Source of the DNA: Streptomyces bicolor
Lineage (GTDB): Bacteria > Actinomycetota > Actinomycetes > Streptomycetales > Streptomycetaceae
Direction of reading: 5' to 3'
Length of the DNA: 64,000 nt
Assembly: GCF_000719285.1 (NCBI RefSeq)
Contig: NZ_JOFS01000028.1
Coordinates: forward strand, 124,001-188,000
The position numbers and the translations under genes were made by a program. Positions 33,151 to 43,893 of this stretch are shown piece by piece; the stretch's first letter is position 1; every line of letters starts with the position of its first letter. The notes beneath the pieces are model-generated. The model made no database searches. It saw only the letters and a program-made list of their open reading frames with translations, and had not been told where the DNA came from.

Positions 33151-34974
33151 GTGAGTCACCGCGCTCCTATTGCCGTGACGACTTGGGAACGCGACGCGAA
33201 GACCCTCCGGATGCCCTGGCCGTTCACCGGCCGGGAGGACGAACTCGAGCTGGTCCGAGGGGCCCTGACCGCCGGCCGGCACGGCATCGTGATCACTGGA
33301 CCGGCGGGCTGCGGCAAGACCCGGCTCGTCAGCGAGGCCGTCCGCGGCACCGACTGCGCCAGGGTGGCCGGAACCCCCGAGACCCGCCGGATCCGTTTCG
33401 CCGCGTTCGCGCACCTCGTACCCGAGACCGCCTCTCTGCACGGCGCCTTCCAGCACCTGTCCGGCGTACGGCTGCTGCTCGTGGACGACGCGCATCTGCT
33501 CGACGACGCCTCGGCCGCCCTCGTCCACCAACTGGCCGTGCACGGCCGCACCCGTCTCCTGGTCGTCACCACCGACGGCGCTCCGGCACCCGGCGCGATC
33601 TCCCGCCTGTGGACCGGCGAACTCCTGCCCCGCCTCCCCCTGGAGCCGCTGCCCCGCGAGGAGACCGCCCACCTGCTGGCCGGCGGAGCGGCGGGCGCGG
33701 CCCTCGAACCGCTCACCGTCAACCGGCTGTACCGGCTGTGTCAGGGGGACCTGCGGCTGCTGCGCGACCTGGTGGACGCGGTGCGCGAGCGCGGGCTGCT
33801 GACCCGGGTTGCGGACACGGAAACGGACTCGGGCGAGTGGGCGTGGCGTGGTCCCGTGCCGGTCACTACGACCGTCCGCGAGCGCACCGCACAGGTCCTC
33901 GACCGCACCTGCCCCGACGAGCGCGAGACCCTCGAACGCCTCGCCTTCGCCGAGCCGTTGCCCCTGGACCTGGAGAAGCTCGACCTCCGTGCGCTGGAAC
34001 ACCTGGAGGCCGACTCCCTGGTCCGCGTCGACGACCAGGGCGCCGTCCGCCTCGCCCACCCCCTGCACGGCCCGGTGCTGCGGGCCGCGGCCGGCAGGCT
34101 GCGGGCGAGGCGGCTGTCCCGTATGGCGGGCGGCCAGTGCGGGCCCGCCCTCGACGCCGAGCGCGCCGCGCTGACCCGCCGTATCGAGCGGGCGGACGTA
34201 CGGGCGACGCCGACGCCCGTGGGGGAGTGGCTGGTGGCGGAGGGCGCTCCGCTGCCGGCCCGGTACGCAGCCGTACGGGCCCGGTTCGCGCGGCTGCGGG
34301 GCGAGCTGCGGGAGGCGGCGGCATGGGCGCGAGAGGGGCTGCGGGACAGCGGTGACGACCCGTCCTGCCGCCTCGAACTCGCCCTCGCCACAGCGCAGTC
34401 GGGCGACCCGACGGCTGCGCACAAGATCCTGGGTGGCCGCCCCTACGGGGGTGGGGCGGTCACCCAGCCTGCGAAGGGCGCCGACGACGCCTACGACGCC
34501 GTCCGCCTCGGCACCCCCGAGCTCGCCGAGGGCCGCCTGACCGGCGTCTTCGCCGCGCACGCCGACGCCCTGGCCCAGGGTGACGGTGCCGCGCTCGACC
34601 GGGTGGCCGAACAGTTGGAGGAGCGCGGCTTCCTGCTCTTCGCGGCCGAGGCGCACGCCCAGGCCGTACGGGCCCACCGTGACCCGCGCGCCGCCCGCAC
34701 CGCACGCACGCGTGCCGTCGCCCTCGCCCGCCGCTGCCAGGGCGCCCGCACCCCGGCGCTGTCCGGCCTGGTCCTGGGCGAACTGACCGCCCGGCAACGG
34801 CAGATCGTCACGCTGGCCGCCGCGGGACTGAGCAACCGGCAGATCGCCGAGAAGCTCACCCTGTCCGTCCGCACGGTCGGCAACCACCTCTACAGCGCCT
34901 ACGCCCGCCTCGGCGCCGGCGACCGCACGGCGCTGCCCTGGCTGGTGGAGCTGCCGGACGCGCAGCCGGCGTGA
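33151..34974 (+). CDS. Large ATP-binding LuxR family regulator (LAL/STAND-like)
   Basis: The 607-residue protein begins with an AAA-type ATPase: Walker A TGPAGCGKTRLV (about 49-60) and Walker B RLLLVDDAHLL. A helical middle region lacks clear repeats. A LuxR helix-turn-helix closes it ([45 protein letters not shown]). It is shorter than typical LAL proteins (about 900). The start is uncertain: GTG 33151 has no ribosome site, and GTG 33175 or ATG 33211 (MPWPFTGRE) are alternatives. Its place between the metzincin and CHAT genes suggests it controls the local peptidases. Confidence 0.9.
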   Translation: MSHRAPIAVTTWERDAKTLRMPWPFTGREDELELVRGALTAGRHGIVITGPAGCGKTRLVSEAVRGTDCARVAGTPETRRIRFAAFAHLVPETASLHGAFQHLSGVRLLLVDDAHLLDDASAALVHQLAVHGRTRLLVVTTDGAPAPGAISRLWTGELLPRLPLEPLPREETAHLLAGGAAGAALEPLTVNRLYRLCQGDLRLLRDLVDAVRERGLLTRVADTETDSGEWAWRGPVPVTTTVRERTAQVLDRTCPDERETLERLAFAEPLPLDLEKLDLRALEHLEADSLVRVDDQGAVRLAHPLHGPVLRAAAGRLRARRLSRMAGGQCGPALDAERAALTRRIERADVRATPTPVGEWLVAEGAPLPARYAAVRARFARLRGELREAAAWAREGLRDSGDDPSCRLELALATAQSGDPTAAHKILGGRPYGGGAVTQPAKGADDAYDAVRLGTPELAEGRLTGVFAAHADALAQGDGAALDRVAEQLEERGFLLFAAEAHAQAVRAHRDPRAARTARTRAVALARRCQGARTPALSGLVLGELTARQRQIVTLAAAGLSNRQIAEKLTLSVRTVGNHLYSAYARLGAGDRTALPWLVELPDAQPA

Positions 34975-35168
34975 GACGCCCCGGAGCGGCCAGGGTGATC
35001 CGCGTGTCGCTCCGCCGTGGTCGGGGCGGCCGCCGAGCCGAGGGCGAGGCAGGTCGCGCGTCTCGCCCGCCATGGCGCCGGAGGTCGGCGCAGAGCCCGC
35101 GCGGACTGCGACCCCGGCACACGTCCCGGCTCACGTCCACGAGAGGCCGGTTGAAGCCCGGCGCAGCG

Positions 35169-37811
35169 TCACGCGGCCCCGAACGCCGAGAACGCCCACC
35201 CCGTCGCCTGGTGCAGCGCGTCGCCCGGCAGTGCCGCCCGGGCGTCGCGCAGCGCCTCCGCCAGGGAGAGCCCCTCGCTCAGGCCCTTGTGCAGCGCCAG
35301 CATCAGCGGCACCACCGCGGCGTCGTTGACGGGTGCGGTACACGCCACCACCCCCGCCGTGCCCAGCGGCAGCAGGGCGGTGACCAGGCCGAGCAGTTCG
35401 TCGGCGCCCACCGAGGCGAACCGGGCGGTGTCGCAGCAGGACAGGATGATCCGGTAGGGACTGCGGTCCAGGCGTTCGAAGTCATGCACGATCAGTGGCC
35501 CGTCGGCCATCCGCAGCGACGAGAACAGAGGGCTGTCCGCACGGAACGTGCCGTGGGCCGCGATGTGGGCCAGCGCGGCCCCGTCGAGTTCCTCGAGCAC
35601 GCGGGGCACGCGCGCGTCGGCGTGCTCCAGGACGACCGCACCGTCGTACCGGCAGGCGAGGTGGGGCACCTCCGCGCCGCCGCTCGCCAGCCCCGGGCCG
35701 CGCACCAGCACCTGGCGCCCACCGGGCGGCGGCTCGGTCTCCCGCGCGCGCAGCCAACTGCTCGCCGACGGCGACACGCTGAGCACCCGTTCCCGCAGCG
35801 ACGGCAGCAACGCCCACGGCACACGGTGCAGCCGGGCCGGCGGTACGACCACGACGGGGCCGTCACCCAGATGCGCGGCGGCCGGACCGAGCAGCAGCTC
35901 CTCCAGGCGCCGACCCGCCGCCTCCACCACCGGCAGCCGAGCCTCCGCACCCGGGTGAGCCAGCCGCCGCAGCCCGGCCTGGACGTGTTCGGCCTCGGTC
36001 TCCGCCTCGGCCAGCAGCCCGGCCTCGTACCGGCGCACCCGCCCCTGCCCGCACAGCAGCACCTGAACCCGCCCGTCCAGCACGGCGAGTTCCGCCAGCC
36101 GCACGTCGTCGCCGAGCCGTTCCAGGAGACGGCCCGGGTCGAAGCGGTGGCCGTCGCCCGGTGCGTCGCCGCGCAGGTGCAGCGTCCGGGACCGTATCTC
36201 CCGCTCCAGGCGCCGCTGTTCGCGCTCCAGCGCCGGAACGGGCCGGGCGTCCATGCGGGCCTCCTCCGCGCGGGCCGCGATCACCCGGAACGCGGTCAGG
36301 TCGCCCTGCAGCTCAGGGTCGGCCGGCGGCCGGGTCGGCGGGGCCGACAGGGCAGTGGCCCGCCAGCGCTCGCTCCACACCAGCAGCCGCCGCGGGCTGC
36401 CGGAGTCGAGGCTGGCCTGCTGGGCCAGTGCGGCGAGCTCGGCGCCCTGCTCTGTGGCGCGGGCCCGCAGTTCCGACGCGCCGAGCGTCATCCGGTGGGC
36501 GTCGAGCACGTCCAGGCCGCGTCGGCAGGCCTCCAGGACGCCCCGCCCGGACCCGGCCGTCCGGGCCCGCAGCGCCTGCGCCGCCCAGCCCGTCATCCGG
36601 GCCAGCGGCGGACCGCTGCGCCTGCTGCGGGCGGCGAGGGCCAGATGCCGCTCGGCGTCGGTCCGCCAGCCCAGAGTGAGCGCGATCCGGCCCGCGAGCA
36701 GCGAGGCCTCCGGCGCGGCCGGCGCGCCGAAGGAGGCCAGCCGCTCGGCGACCGCCGCCGTGTCGGCCACCAGCCGCCCCGAACTGCGCCCGGCGGCGAC
36801 CCGGGCCTCGATCAGCACCAGCCGGGCATGCGTCTCCCACCAGCTGCGCCGCTGCCCGGCGAACAGCCGTACGGCCATGTCGGCGCGGGCTATCGCGGTG
36901 TGCGCGTCGCCCGCCAGCCGGGCGGCACGCGCGGCGGCCAGCAGCAGTTCGGCCTTTCGGGTGGACTGGCCGCCGATGCCGTCCAGCACGGCGATCGCCG
37001 CGTCGGCCTCGGCCAGCGCCTCCGGGGCGAGCCCAGCGGCCATCAGCACCTCGCAGCGGCGGATGTTGAGCATGAAGGTGGGCGTGCCGAGCTTGGCGTA
37101 GCGTTCCTCGGCCTCGTCGAGCAGCCGCAGCGCCGCCGGGATGTCCCCCGACCGGAACGCCGCGAGCCCCCGGCTCTCCACCGCGTCGGCCTTGTCGTGC
37201 TCCTGGCCCGTGGTGTCCCACAGTGCCTCGGCCGCGGTGAAGTCGGCGTCCGCCCGGTCCACCGCGCCGAGGGCCAGATGCACGGTCGCGCGCAGCGTCA
37301 GCGCCCGCGCCGTCCAGATGACGTCCTCCGCCTGCCGCAGTACGGGGACCGCCTTGCGCACGTCATCCAGCGCCTCGCGGTGGTGGCCCAGGACCCAGCG
37401 GGCGTAGGCCCGGCGGAACAGCACTCGCGCGCGGGTGTGCCCGCTCCCGCGCTCGACTCCGCGCTCCAGCGCGGCCAGCCCTTGCTGAGTGCGCCCCGCA
37501 TGCACCAACGCGACCCCGAGCGCCGCCAGGGCGTCCGCCTCCCGGTCGGCCGACTCCGCGCGTGCCGCGAGATCCCGGGCACGCCGCAGGTGATGGAGGG
37601 CGATGCGCATGTCGCCCCAGTCCCGCTGCCAGATGCCGATCACCTGGTGGGCGACGGAGGCGTGCAACGGCGACGGATCGGCGTCGAGCACCCCTTCCGC
37701 CCTCGCCAGCGCGTCGTTGGGGGCGGCGAACACCATCGGCAGCAGTTCGAGAACCGAGTCGCATCCCGCTGTCACTCCACGGATGGTAGTTGCCACGGAA
37801 CCGTGCCACAC
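35169..37811 (-). CDS. TPR-CHAT protein (caspase-like peptidase)
   Basis: About residues 30-480 form helical TPR-like repeats (for example READALAALGVALVHAGRTQQGLAALERGV). The C-terminal 250 residues form a CHAT domain with the caspase-type dyad: H753 in AHIAAHGTFRADSPLFSSL and C793 in IILSCCDTA, after VPPARLHRVPWALLPSL. CHAT proteins are clan CD peptidases used in regulated or programmed proteolysis in bacteria (for example Craspase-type and gasdermin-cleaving systems). It has no signal or membrane segment. Start candidates are GTG 37811, 37796 and 37775. It is divergent from the subtilisin-like gene with 73 bases between them, strongly suggesting joint function. Confidence 0.9.
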   Translation of the reverse strand: MWHGSVATTIRGVTAGCDSVLELLPMVFAAPNDALARAEGVLDADPSPLHASVAHQVIGIWQRDWGDMRIALHHLRRARDLAARAESADREADALAALGVALVHAGRTQQGLAALERGVERGSGHTRARVLFRRAYARWVLGHHREALDDVRKAVPVLRQAEDVIWTARALTLRATVHLALGAVDRADADFTAAEALWDTTGQEHDKADAVESRGLAAFRSGDIPAALRLLDEAEERYAKLGTPTFMLNIRRCEVLMAAGLAPEALAEADAAIAVLDGIGGQSTRKAELLLAAARAARLAGDAHTAIARADMAVRLFAGQRRSWWETHARLVLIEARVAAGRSSGRLVADTAAVAERLASFGAPAAPEASLLAGRIALTLGWRTDAERHLALAARSRRSGPPLARMTGWAAQALRARTAGSGRGVLEACRRGLDVLDAHRMTLGASELRARATEQGAELAALAQQASLDSGSPRRLLVWSERWRATALSAPPTRPPADPELQGDLTAFRVIAARAEEARMDARPVPALEREQRRLEREIRSRTLHLRGDAPGDGHRFDPGRLLERLGDDVRLAELAVLDGRVQVLLCGQGRVRRYEAGLLAEAETEAEHVQAGLRRLAHPGAEARLPVVEAAGRRLEELLLGPAAAHLGDGPVVVVPPARLHRVPWALLPSLRERVLSVSPSASSWLRARETEPPPGGRQVLVRGPGLASGGAEVPHLACRYDGAVVLEHADARVPRVLEELDGAALAHIAAHGTFRADSPLFSSLRMADGPLIVHDFERLDRSPYRIILSCCDTARFASVGADELLGLVTALLPLGTAGVVACTAPVNDAAVVPLMLALHKGLSEGLSLAEALRDARAALPGDALHQATGWAFSAFGAA

Positions 37812-37819
37812 CGGTTTGG

Positions 37820-37836
37820 CGCTGTATCAATCAGCG
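37820..37836. promoter_or_regulatory. Palindrome in the CHAT/subtilase divergent promoter
   Basis: CGCTG-TATCAAT-CAGCG has perfect 5-bp arms around an AT-rich centre and sits midway in the short divergent gap. One regulator bound here could control both genes together. Confidence 0.45.
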
Positions 37837-37884
37837 ACCGCACGGCTCTGACTGACGAACGTCGCCTCAGGGGGAGGACCCGCC

Positions 37885-39324
37885 ATGGCACCACAGCGAT
37901 TCCACGAGCAGTTCGAGCAGATCCAACGCTCCATGCCCGACGTCCCCCTCGCGATGGGACCGGACGACTCCGCCGAGTTCATCTACGAGAAGGGCTACGT
38001 GCTGGTCCGTGACGGCGAGGACGCCCGCCTCGTCGAGGACACCGTACGGGCGCACTTCACGGCCCAACCCGACCTGGTGCAGGACAACGTGCGCCGCGCG
38101 AGCCCGCGGGCCAACCGCTCGGGCATCACCCGCATCCAGGTAGGCGACCCCGGTGAGGGGGACCGGAACGGCGACCGCACGGTCGCGCACGCCCTGCGCG
38201 CCCTGCGCGAGACGGAGGGCCGGGCCGGACGGCGTCTCGTCAGCCGCAACCACCTGGTGGGGATCACGGGTCGGGTCAACTCCTGTCCCGGCGACGAACC
38301 CGCGCCCGCCCCGCTCGCCGACGGAACCAACCCCGCGGCGGCCGAGGGCGTCCACGAGCCGGACACCGCCGTCGGCGTCCTCGTCATCGACACCGGCCTC
38401 GTGCACGACTACCGCTCCTTCCCGCTGCTGGCCCACACCGAGGGCGACGCCCAGGTCCGGGAGTGCGACGGCCGGGGAATCCTCCAGCAGTACGTGGGCC
38501 ACGGGACCTTCATCGCCGGACTCGTCGCCGCCGTGGCGCCCAACACGGACATCACGGTCCGCAACACCCTCCAGGACGTGGGCGCCATCCTGGAGTCCGA
38601 GTTCGGCGAGAGGCTCTTCGAGGCCGTCGATGCGGGCGGCTGGCCCGACATCCTCAGCCTCTCCGCCGGCACCTCCAACGGCCGCACCGACGGCCTGCTC
38701 GGCATTGAGGCCTTCATGCAGGAGCTCCGCGACCAGCGCACCCTGCTCGTCGCGGCCGCCGGCAACAACGGCAGCGCCATGCCCTTCTGGCCCGCCGCCT
38801 ACGCCGACCTGCCCGACTATCAGGACGTCGTGCTGTCGGTCGGAGCGCTGCGCTGCGACGGCGAGTTCGGCGCCTGCTTCAGCAACCACGGCGGCTGGGT
38901 GAAGGTGTACGCGCCCGGTGAGCGCCTCACCAGCGCCCTCACCGGCTTCGACGCGCCAGTGCCGTACGTGTACCAGCACTCCACCTACGACGCCTGCCGA
39001 TACGGCTTCGGGTACTCCTGCACCTGCCAGGCCCCGCCCCACACCGGCGTGTTGAGCGAGCGGGGCCGCGCAGCCGCCAAGCCCGACCAGGTGATGTTCG
39101 AGGGGTTCGCGCACTGGAGCGGCACGTCCTTCGCCACGCCCCTCGTCGCCGGAATGATCGCCTCCCACATGACCGCACAGCAGGAGAGCGACCCGCGGGT
39201 CGCCCGGTACAAGATGCTCGCGGCGAACTCCGGGTTCGCGGAGGTGCGGGGGGCGCACGTCCCGGCACTTCGCCCCCCGACCTGGCGCCCTGTGCCCGTC
39301 GTGCCACCGGCTCCTCGGTCATGA
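37885..39324 (+). CDS. Intracellular subtilisin-like (S8) serine peptidase
   Basis: The 479-residue protein has a full subtilisin triad: D169 in GVLVIDTGL, H206 in GHGTFIAGL and S415 in WSGTSFATPLVAG, with oxyanion N294 in AAAGNNGS. The first 160 residues form an N-terminal domain unlike a normal I9 prodomain, and no signal peptide is present, so it likely acts in the cytoplasm. A Cys-rich insertion (CRYGFGYSCTCQ) lies before the Ser motif. GGGGGAGGA gives a strong ribosome site. It is divergent from the CHAT gene and followed by a sigma factor gene. Confidence 0.93.
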   Translation: MAPQRFHEQFEQIQRSMPDVPLAMGPDDSAEFIYEKGYVLVRDGEDARLVEDTVRAHFTAQPDLVQDNVRRASPRANRSGITRIQVGDPGEGDRNGDRTVAHALRALRETEGRAGRRLVSRNHLVGITGRVNSCPGDEPAPAPLADGTNPAAAEGVHEPDTAVGVLVIDTGLVHDYRSFPLLAHTEGDAQVRECDGRGILQQYVGHGTFIAGLVAAVAPNTDITVRNTLQDVGAILESEFGERLFEAVDAGGWPDILSLSAGTSNGRTDGLLGIEAFMQELRDQRTLLVAAAGNNGSAMPFWPAAYADLPDYQDVVLSVGALRCDGEFGACFSNHGGWVKVYAPGERLTSALTGFDAPVPYVYQHSTYDACRYGFGYSCTCQAPPHTGVLSERGRAAAKPDQVMFEGFAHWSGTSFATPLVAGMIASHMTAQQESDPRVARYKMLAANSGFAEVRGAHVPALRPPTWRPVPVVPPAPRS

Positions 39325-39383
39325 GGGTCGGAACCATCCCCTCCGCGGCGTACGATGACTTGCCGTACACGAGGGGTGGGGCT

Positions 39384-39959
39384 GTGGACCGAGCAGATGT
39401 CGGTGCGTTGGTCCAGTCCGCCGTCGACGGCGACGCGGCGGCCTGGAAGGCGCTCGTGGAAGGGCTGAGCCCACTGGTGTGGTCGGTGGTGCGCGCGCAC
39501 CGGCTGGGCGACGCCGACGCCCATGAGGTGTACCAGACCGTATGGTTCCGCTTCGCCCAGCACCTGGGGCGCATCCGCGAACCCGAGAAGGCCGGCTCGT
39601 GGCTCGCGAGCACCGCACGGCACGAGTGCCTGAAGGTCCTCAAGAGCCTGAGGCGGCTGACGGTGACGAACGATCCGCAGCTGCTCGACCGGGTCAGCGA
39701 GGACCGCACGCCCGAACAGTCGCTCCTGGACTCGGAGGAGGCGGCCGCCGAGACCGAACGCATCCGCTGGATGTGGCAGGAGTTCGAGGAACTCGGCGAA
39801 CGCTGCCGCCAGTTGCTGCGCGTCCTGATGGCCTCGCCGCCACCCAGCTACCAGGAGGTGTCCTCCGCACTGGGCATCGCCGTGGGCAGCATCGGGCCGC
39901 TGCGCCAGCGCTGTCTGCGCCGGCTTCGGGCCCGACTCGACGCGCGGGGGGCGCTGTGA
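39384..39959 (+). CDS. ECF-type sigma-70 family RNA polymerase sigma factor
   Basis: The 191-residue protein has sigma region 2 (DADAHEVYQTVWFRFAQHLGRIREPEKAGSWLASTARHECLKVL) and region 4 (RQLLRVLMASPPPSYQEVSSALGIAVGSIGPLRQRCLRRL). GTG 39384 is chosen for its GAGGGGTGGGG ribosome site and typical start (VDRADVGALVQSAVDGD); ATG 39321, which overlaps the subtilase stop as ATGA, is the alternative and would mean translational coupling. No zinc-finger anti-sigma gene is nearby. The next gene overlaps its stop (GTGA). Operon position suggests that peptidases and sigma factor work together. Confidence 0.92.
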   Translation: MDRADVGALVQSAVDGDAAAWKALVEGLSPLVWSVVRAHRLGDADAHEVYQTVWFRFAQHLGRIREPEKAGSWLASTARHECLKVLKSLRRLTVTNDPQLLDRVSEDRTPEQSLLDSEEAAAETERIRWMWQEFEELGERCRQLLRVLMASPPPSYQEVSSALGIAVGSIGPLRQRCLRRLRARLDARGAL

Positions 39960-40444
39960 ACGACGACATGCACGACGAAGTGACGGGCGATGGAGCCCCC
40001 GGCGACGACGGTGTCGACGTCGAGCTGCTGGAGGAGGAACTCCGTCAGGCCGCCGCCATCCTGGACCCCGTGCCGGCCCAGCTGCGGCAGATCGCTGTGG
40101 AGGCGTTCGCGCTGCACGACCTGGACGCCCGTATCGCCGAGTTGACGTTCGACTCGGTGGTGGACGCCATTCCGGTCAGGGGAGCGACGGACGTCCCCCG
40201 GATGCTGACCTTCCGCGCGGGCGAGGTGACCGTGGACGTGGAGGTGAGCGCGCAGGGCCTGATGGGGCAGGTGCTGCCACCCCAACAGGCGCGTATCGAG
40301 GTGCTCGGCGGCCCTCAGACGGCCTCGCCGGTCGTGGCCGACGACATGGGCCGCTTCACCAGCGCCGCACCGCCGAGCGGCCCCTTCGCCCTGCGGCTGC
40401 GCACCGGCGGCGAGGTCGTGGTCACGGAGTGGCTGCGGGCCTGA
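39956..40444 (+). CDS. Small acidic protein of unknown function coupled to the sigma factor gene
   Basis: GTG 39956 overlaps the sigma stop by the GTGA pattern, which strongly implies co-translation. The 162-residue product has an acidic N-terminal third (DDMHDEVTGDGAPGDDGVDVELLEEELRQ), a helical middle (LRQIAVEAFALHDLDARIAELTFDS) and a beta-rich C-terminal part (MLTFRAGEVTVDVEVSAQG to GGEVVVTEWLR) resembling a carboxypeptidase-regulatory-like sandwich. No membrane or zinc motif is present. Candidate roles are a non-canonical anti-sigma factor or a peptidase substrate; both are inference. Confidence 0.8.
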   Translation: MNDDMHDEVTGDGAPGDDGVDVELLEEELRQAAAILDPVPAQLRQIAVEAFALHDLDARIAELTFDSVVDAIPVRGATDVPRMLTFRAGEVTVDVEVSAQGLMGQVLPPQQARIEVLGGPQTASPVVADDMGRFTSAAPPSGPFALRLRTGGEVVVTEWLRA

Positions 40445-40453
40445 CCCACCGGG

Positions 40454-41239
40454 TCAGCGTGCGACGGAATCCACCAGCGCCGCCAACGCCCGCGCGAGCC
40501 GGGTGAGTCCGGGACCGGCCGGGCCGCCCGGCTCCGCCATGTACGTGTCCCGGCGGATCTCGATCATCAGGGCACCGACCCGGGGATCGCGGCCGTAGAA
40601 CTCCAGCGGGACGTACGTGCCGCTGAACGGACTGTCCAGCCCCGTCTCCCCGCACGGGGCGAACGCCTCCCGGGCCGCGGCGAGCAGTTCGGGCGGCGTG
40701 TGGAACGAGTCGGTGCCCAGGCAGACCGGCGGGCGCGGGCCCTCGCCGTGCAGCTCGTAGGGGAGCCGGGCGGTCGGGTACGAGTGCACGTCGATGATCA
40801 CGGCCCGGCCGGTGGCGGCGAGCCGGTCGGCCACAGCCTCCGTCATGGCCCTCGCGTACGGCCGGAAGTACCGCTCGATGAGCGGCTCGGGGTCGCTGTT
40901 CGCCGGCCGTAGGTCCGCGAGGTGCGTGGTGCGCGTGTAGACGGCACCCATGCCCACGGCCAGCATCTCCTCGCGTTCGTCCGGGAACCGCTCCGGATCG
41001 ACGACGAGCCGCGAGAGCCGGTTGACGAACCGCCACGGGGGGCGCTGCGCTGACTTGGCCGACGTTTCCGCGAGGTCGGCGGTGTGGGCGTCGACGATGT
41101 GGTCCAGCTCGCGTTCCAGGGCGGTGTCGTCCAGGACGATGCCGGTGCGTACGTCGGGTGGTATCTCGCGTGAAGAGTGCGGTATGTGCAGGATCACGGG
41201 GGAGTCGGGCGCGCCGGGGAGCAGTTCGAACGAGGGCAT
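40454..41239 (-). CDS. N-formylglutamate amidohydrolase
   Basis: The 261-residue protein matches the N-formylglutamate amidohydrolase family: VILHIPHSSREIP near the start, AVIIDVHSYP in the middle and CLGTDSFHTPPELL after it, with likely zinc ligands His/Asp/His. It hydrolyses N-formyl-L-glutamate to glutamate and formate in histidine breakdown, though paralogues may use other N-formyl amino acids. ATG 41239 follows GGAGCAACCGTG. No other hut gene is adjacent. It ends 9 bases from the convergent acidic protein gene. Confidence 0.9.
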   Translation of the reverse strand: MPSFELLPGAPDSPVILHIPHSSREIPPDVRTGIVLDDTALERELDHIVDAHTADLAETSAKSAQRPPWRFVNRLSRLVVDPERFPDEREEMLAVGMGAVYTRTTHLADLRPANSDPEPLIERYFRPYARAMTEAVADRLAATGRAVIIDVHSYPTARLPYELHGEGPRPPVCLGTDSFHTPPELLAAAREAFAPCGETGLDSPFSGTYVPLEFYGRDPRVGALMIEIRRDTYMAEPGGPAGPGLTRLARALAALVDSVAR

Positions 41240-41284
41240 CACGGTTGCTCCGGGGGTTGTCGGTTGTCTGCTGCGCCGTTGTGG

Positions 41285-41378
41285 CTGGTCGCGCCCGCGC
41301 GGCGGAGCCGCATATGGATACTGCCCCGCGCCCGTGAAAACAGGGCGCTGCACACCCCAGCCTCCATATGGCTCCGCC
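41285..41378. repeat. Streptomyces REP-like intergenic repeat with nested hairpins
   Basis: The stretch contains the common Streptomyces intergenic motif GTTGTGGCTGGTCGCGC and a nested fold. The outer arms are 41301-41318 and 41363-41378 (GGCGGAGCC..ATATGGA with its complement, 2-base bulge). The inner arms are GCGCCC (41328-41333) and GGGCGC (41343-41348) around GTGAAAACA. It lies between the IDH stop and the N-formylglutamate amidohydrolase start. Similar sequences occur many times in Streptomyces genomes, from memory. Confidence 0.65.
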
Positions 41379-41404
41379 CCGGCCGGTACGCAACCGGTCG
41401 GGGC
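41376..41404. terminator. Hairpin terminator after isocitrate dehydrogenase
   Basis: A 12-bp stem with one wobble pair (41376-41387 with 41393-41404) closes an ACGCA loop about 20 bases beyond the IDH stop on the minus strand. It abuts the REP-like element. Confidence 0.78.
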
Positions 41405-41425
41405 GGCAGCCTCAAAGCACCTGCG

Positions 41426-43810
<2,385 letters not shown>

Positions 43811-43893
43811 TCATGTAGGGAGATCGCCCATGTAGGCAGATCACCGATCCGGTGGCCGGCCTGACCAGCCGACCGCCCAAGCGAAAGCGGACC

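Noticed and set aside
34971..38012. A 1013-codon open frame antisense to the CHAT gene
   Set aside because: The CHAT gene on the other strand has clear TPR and CHAT motifs and normal codon bias; the antisense product is Arg/Pro/Gln-rich without motifs.
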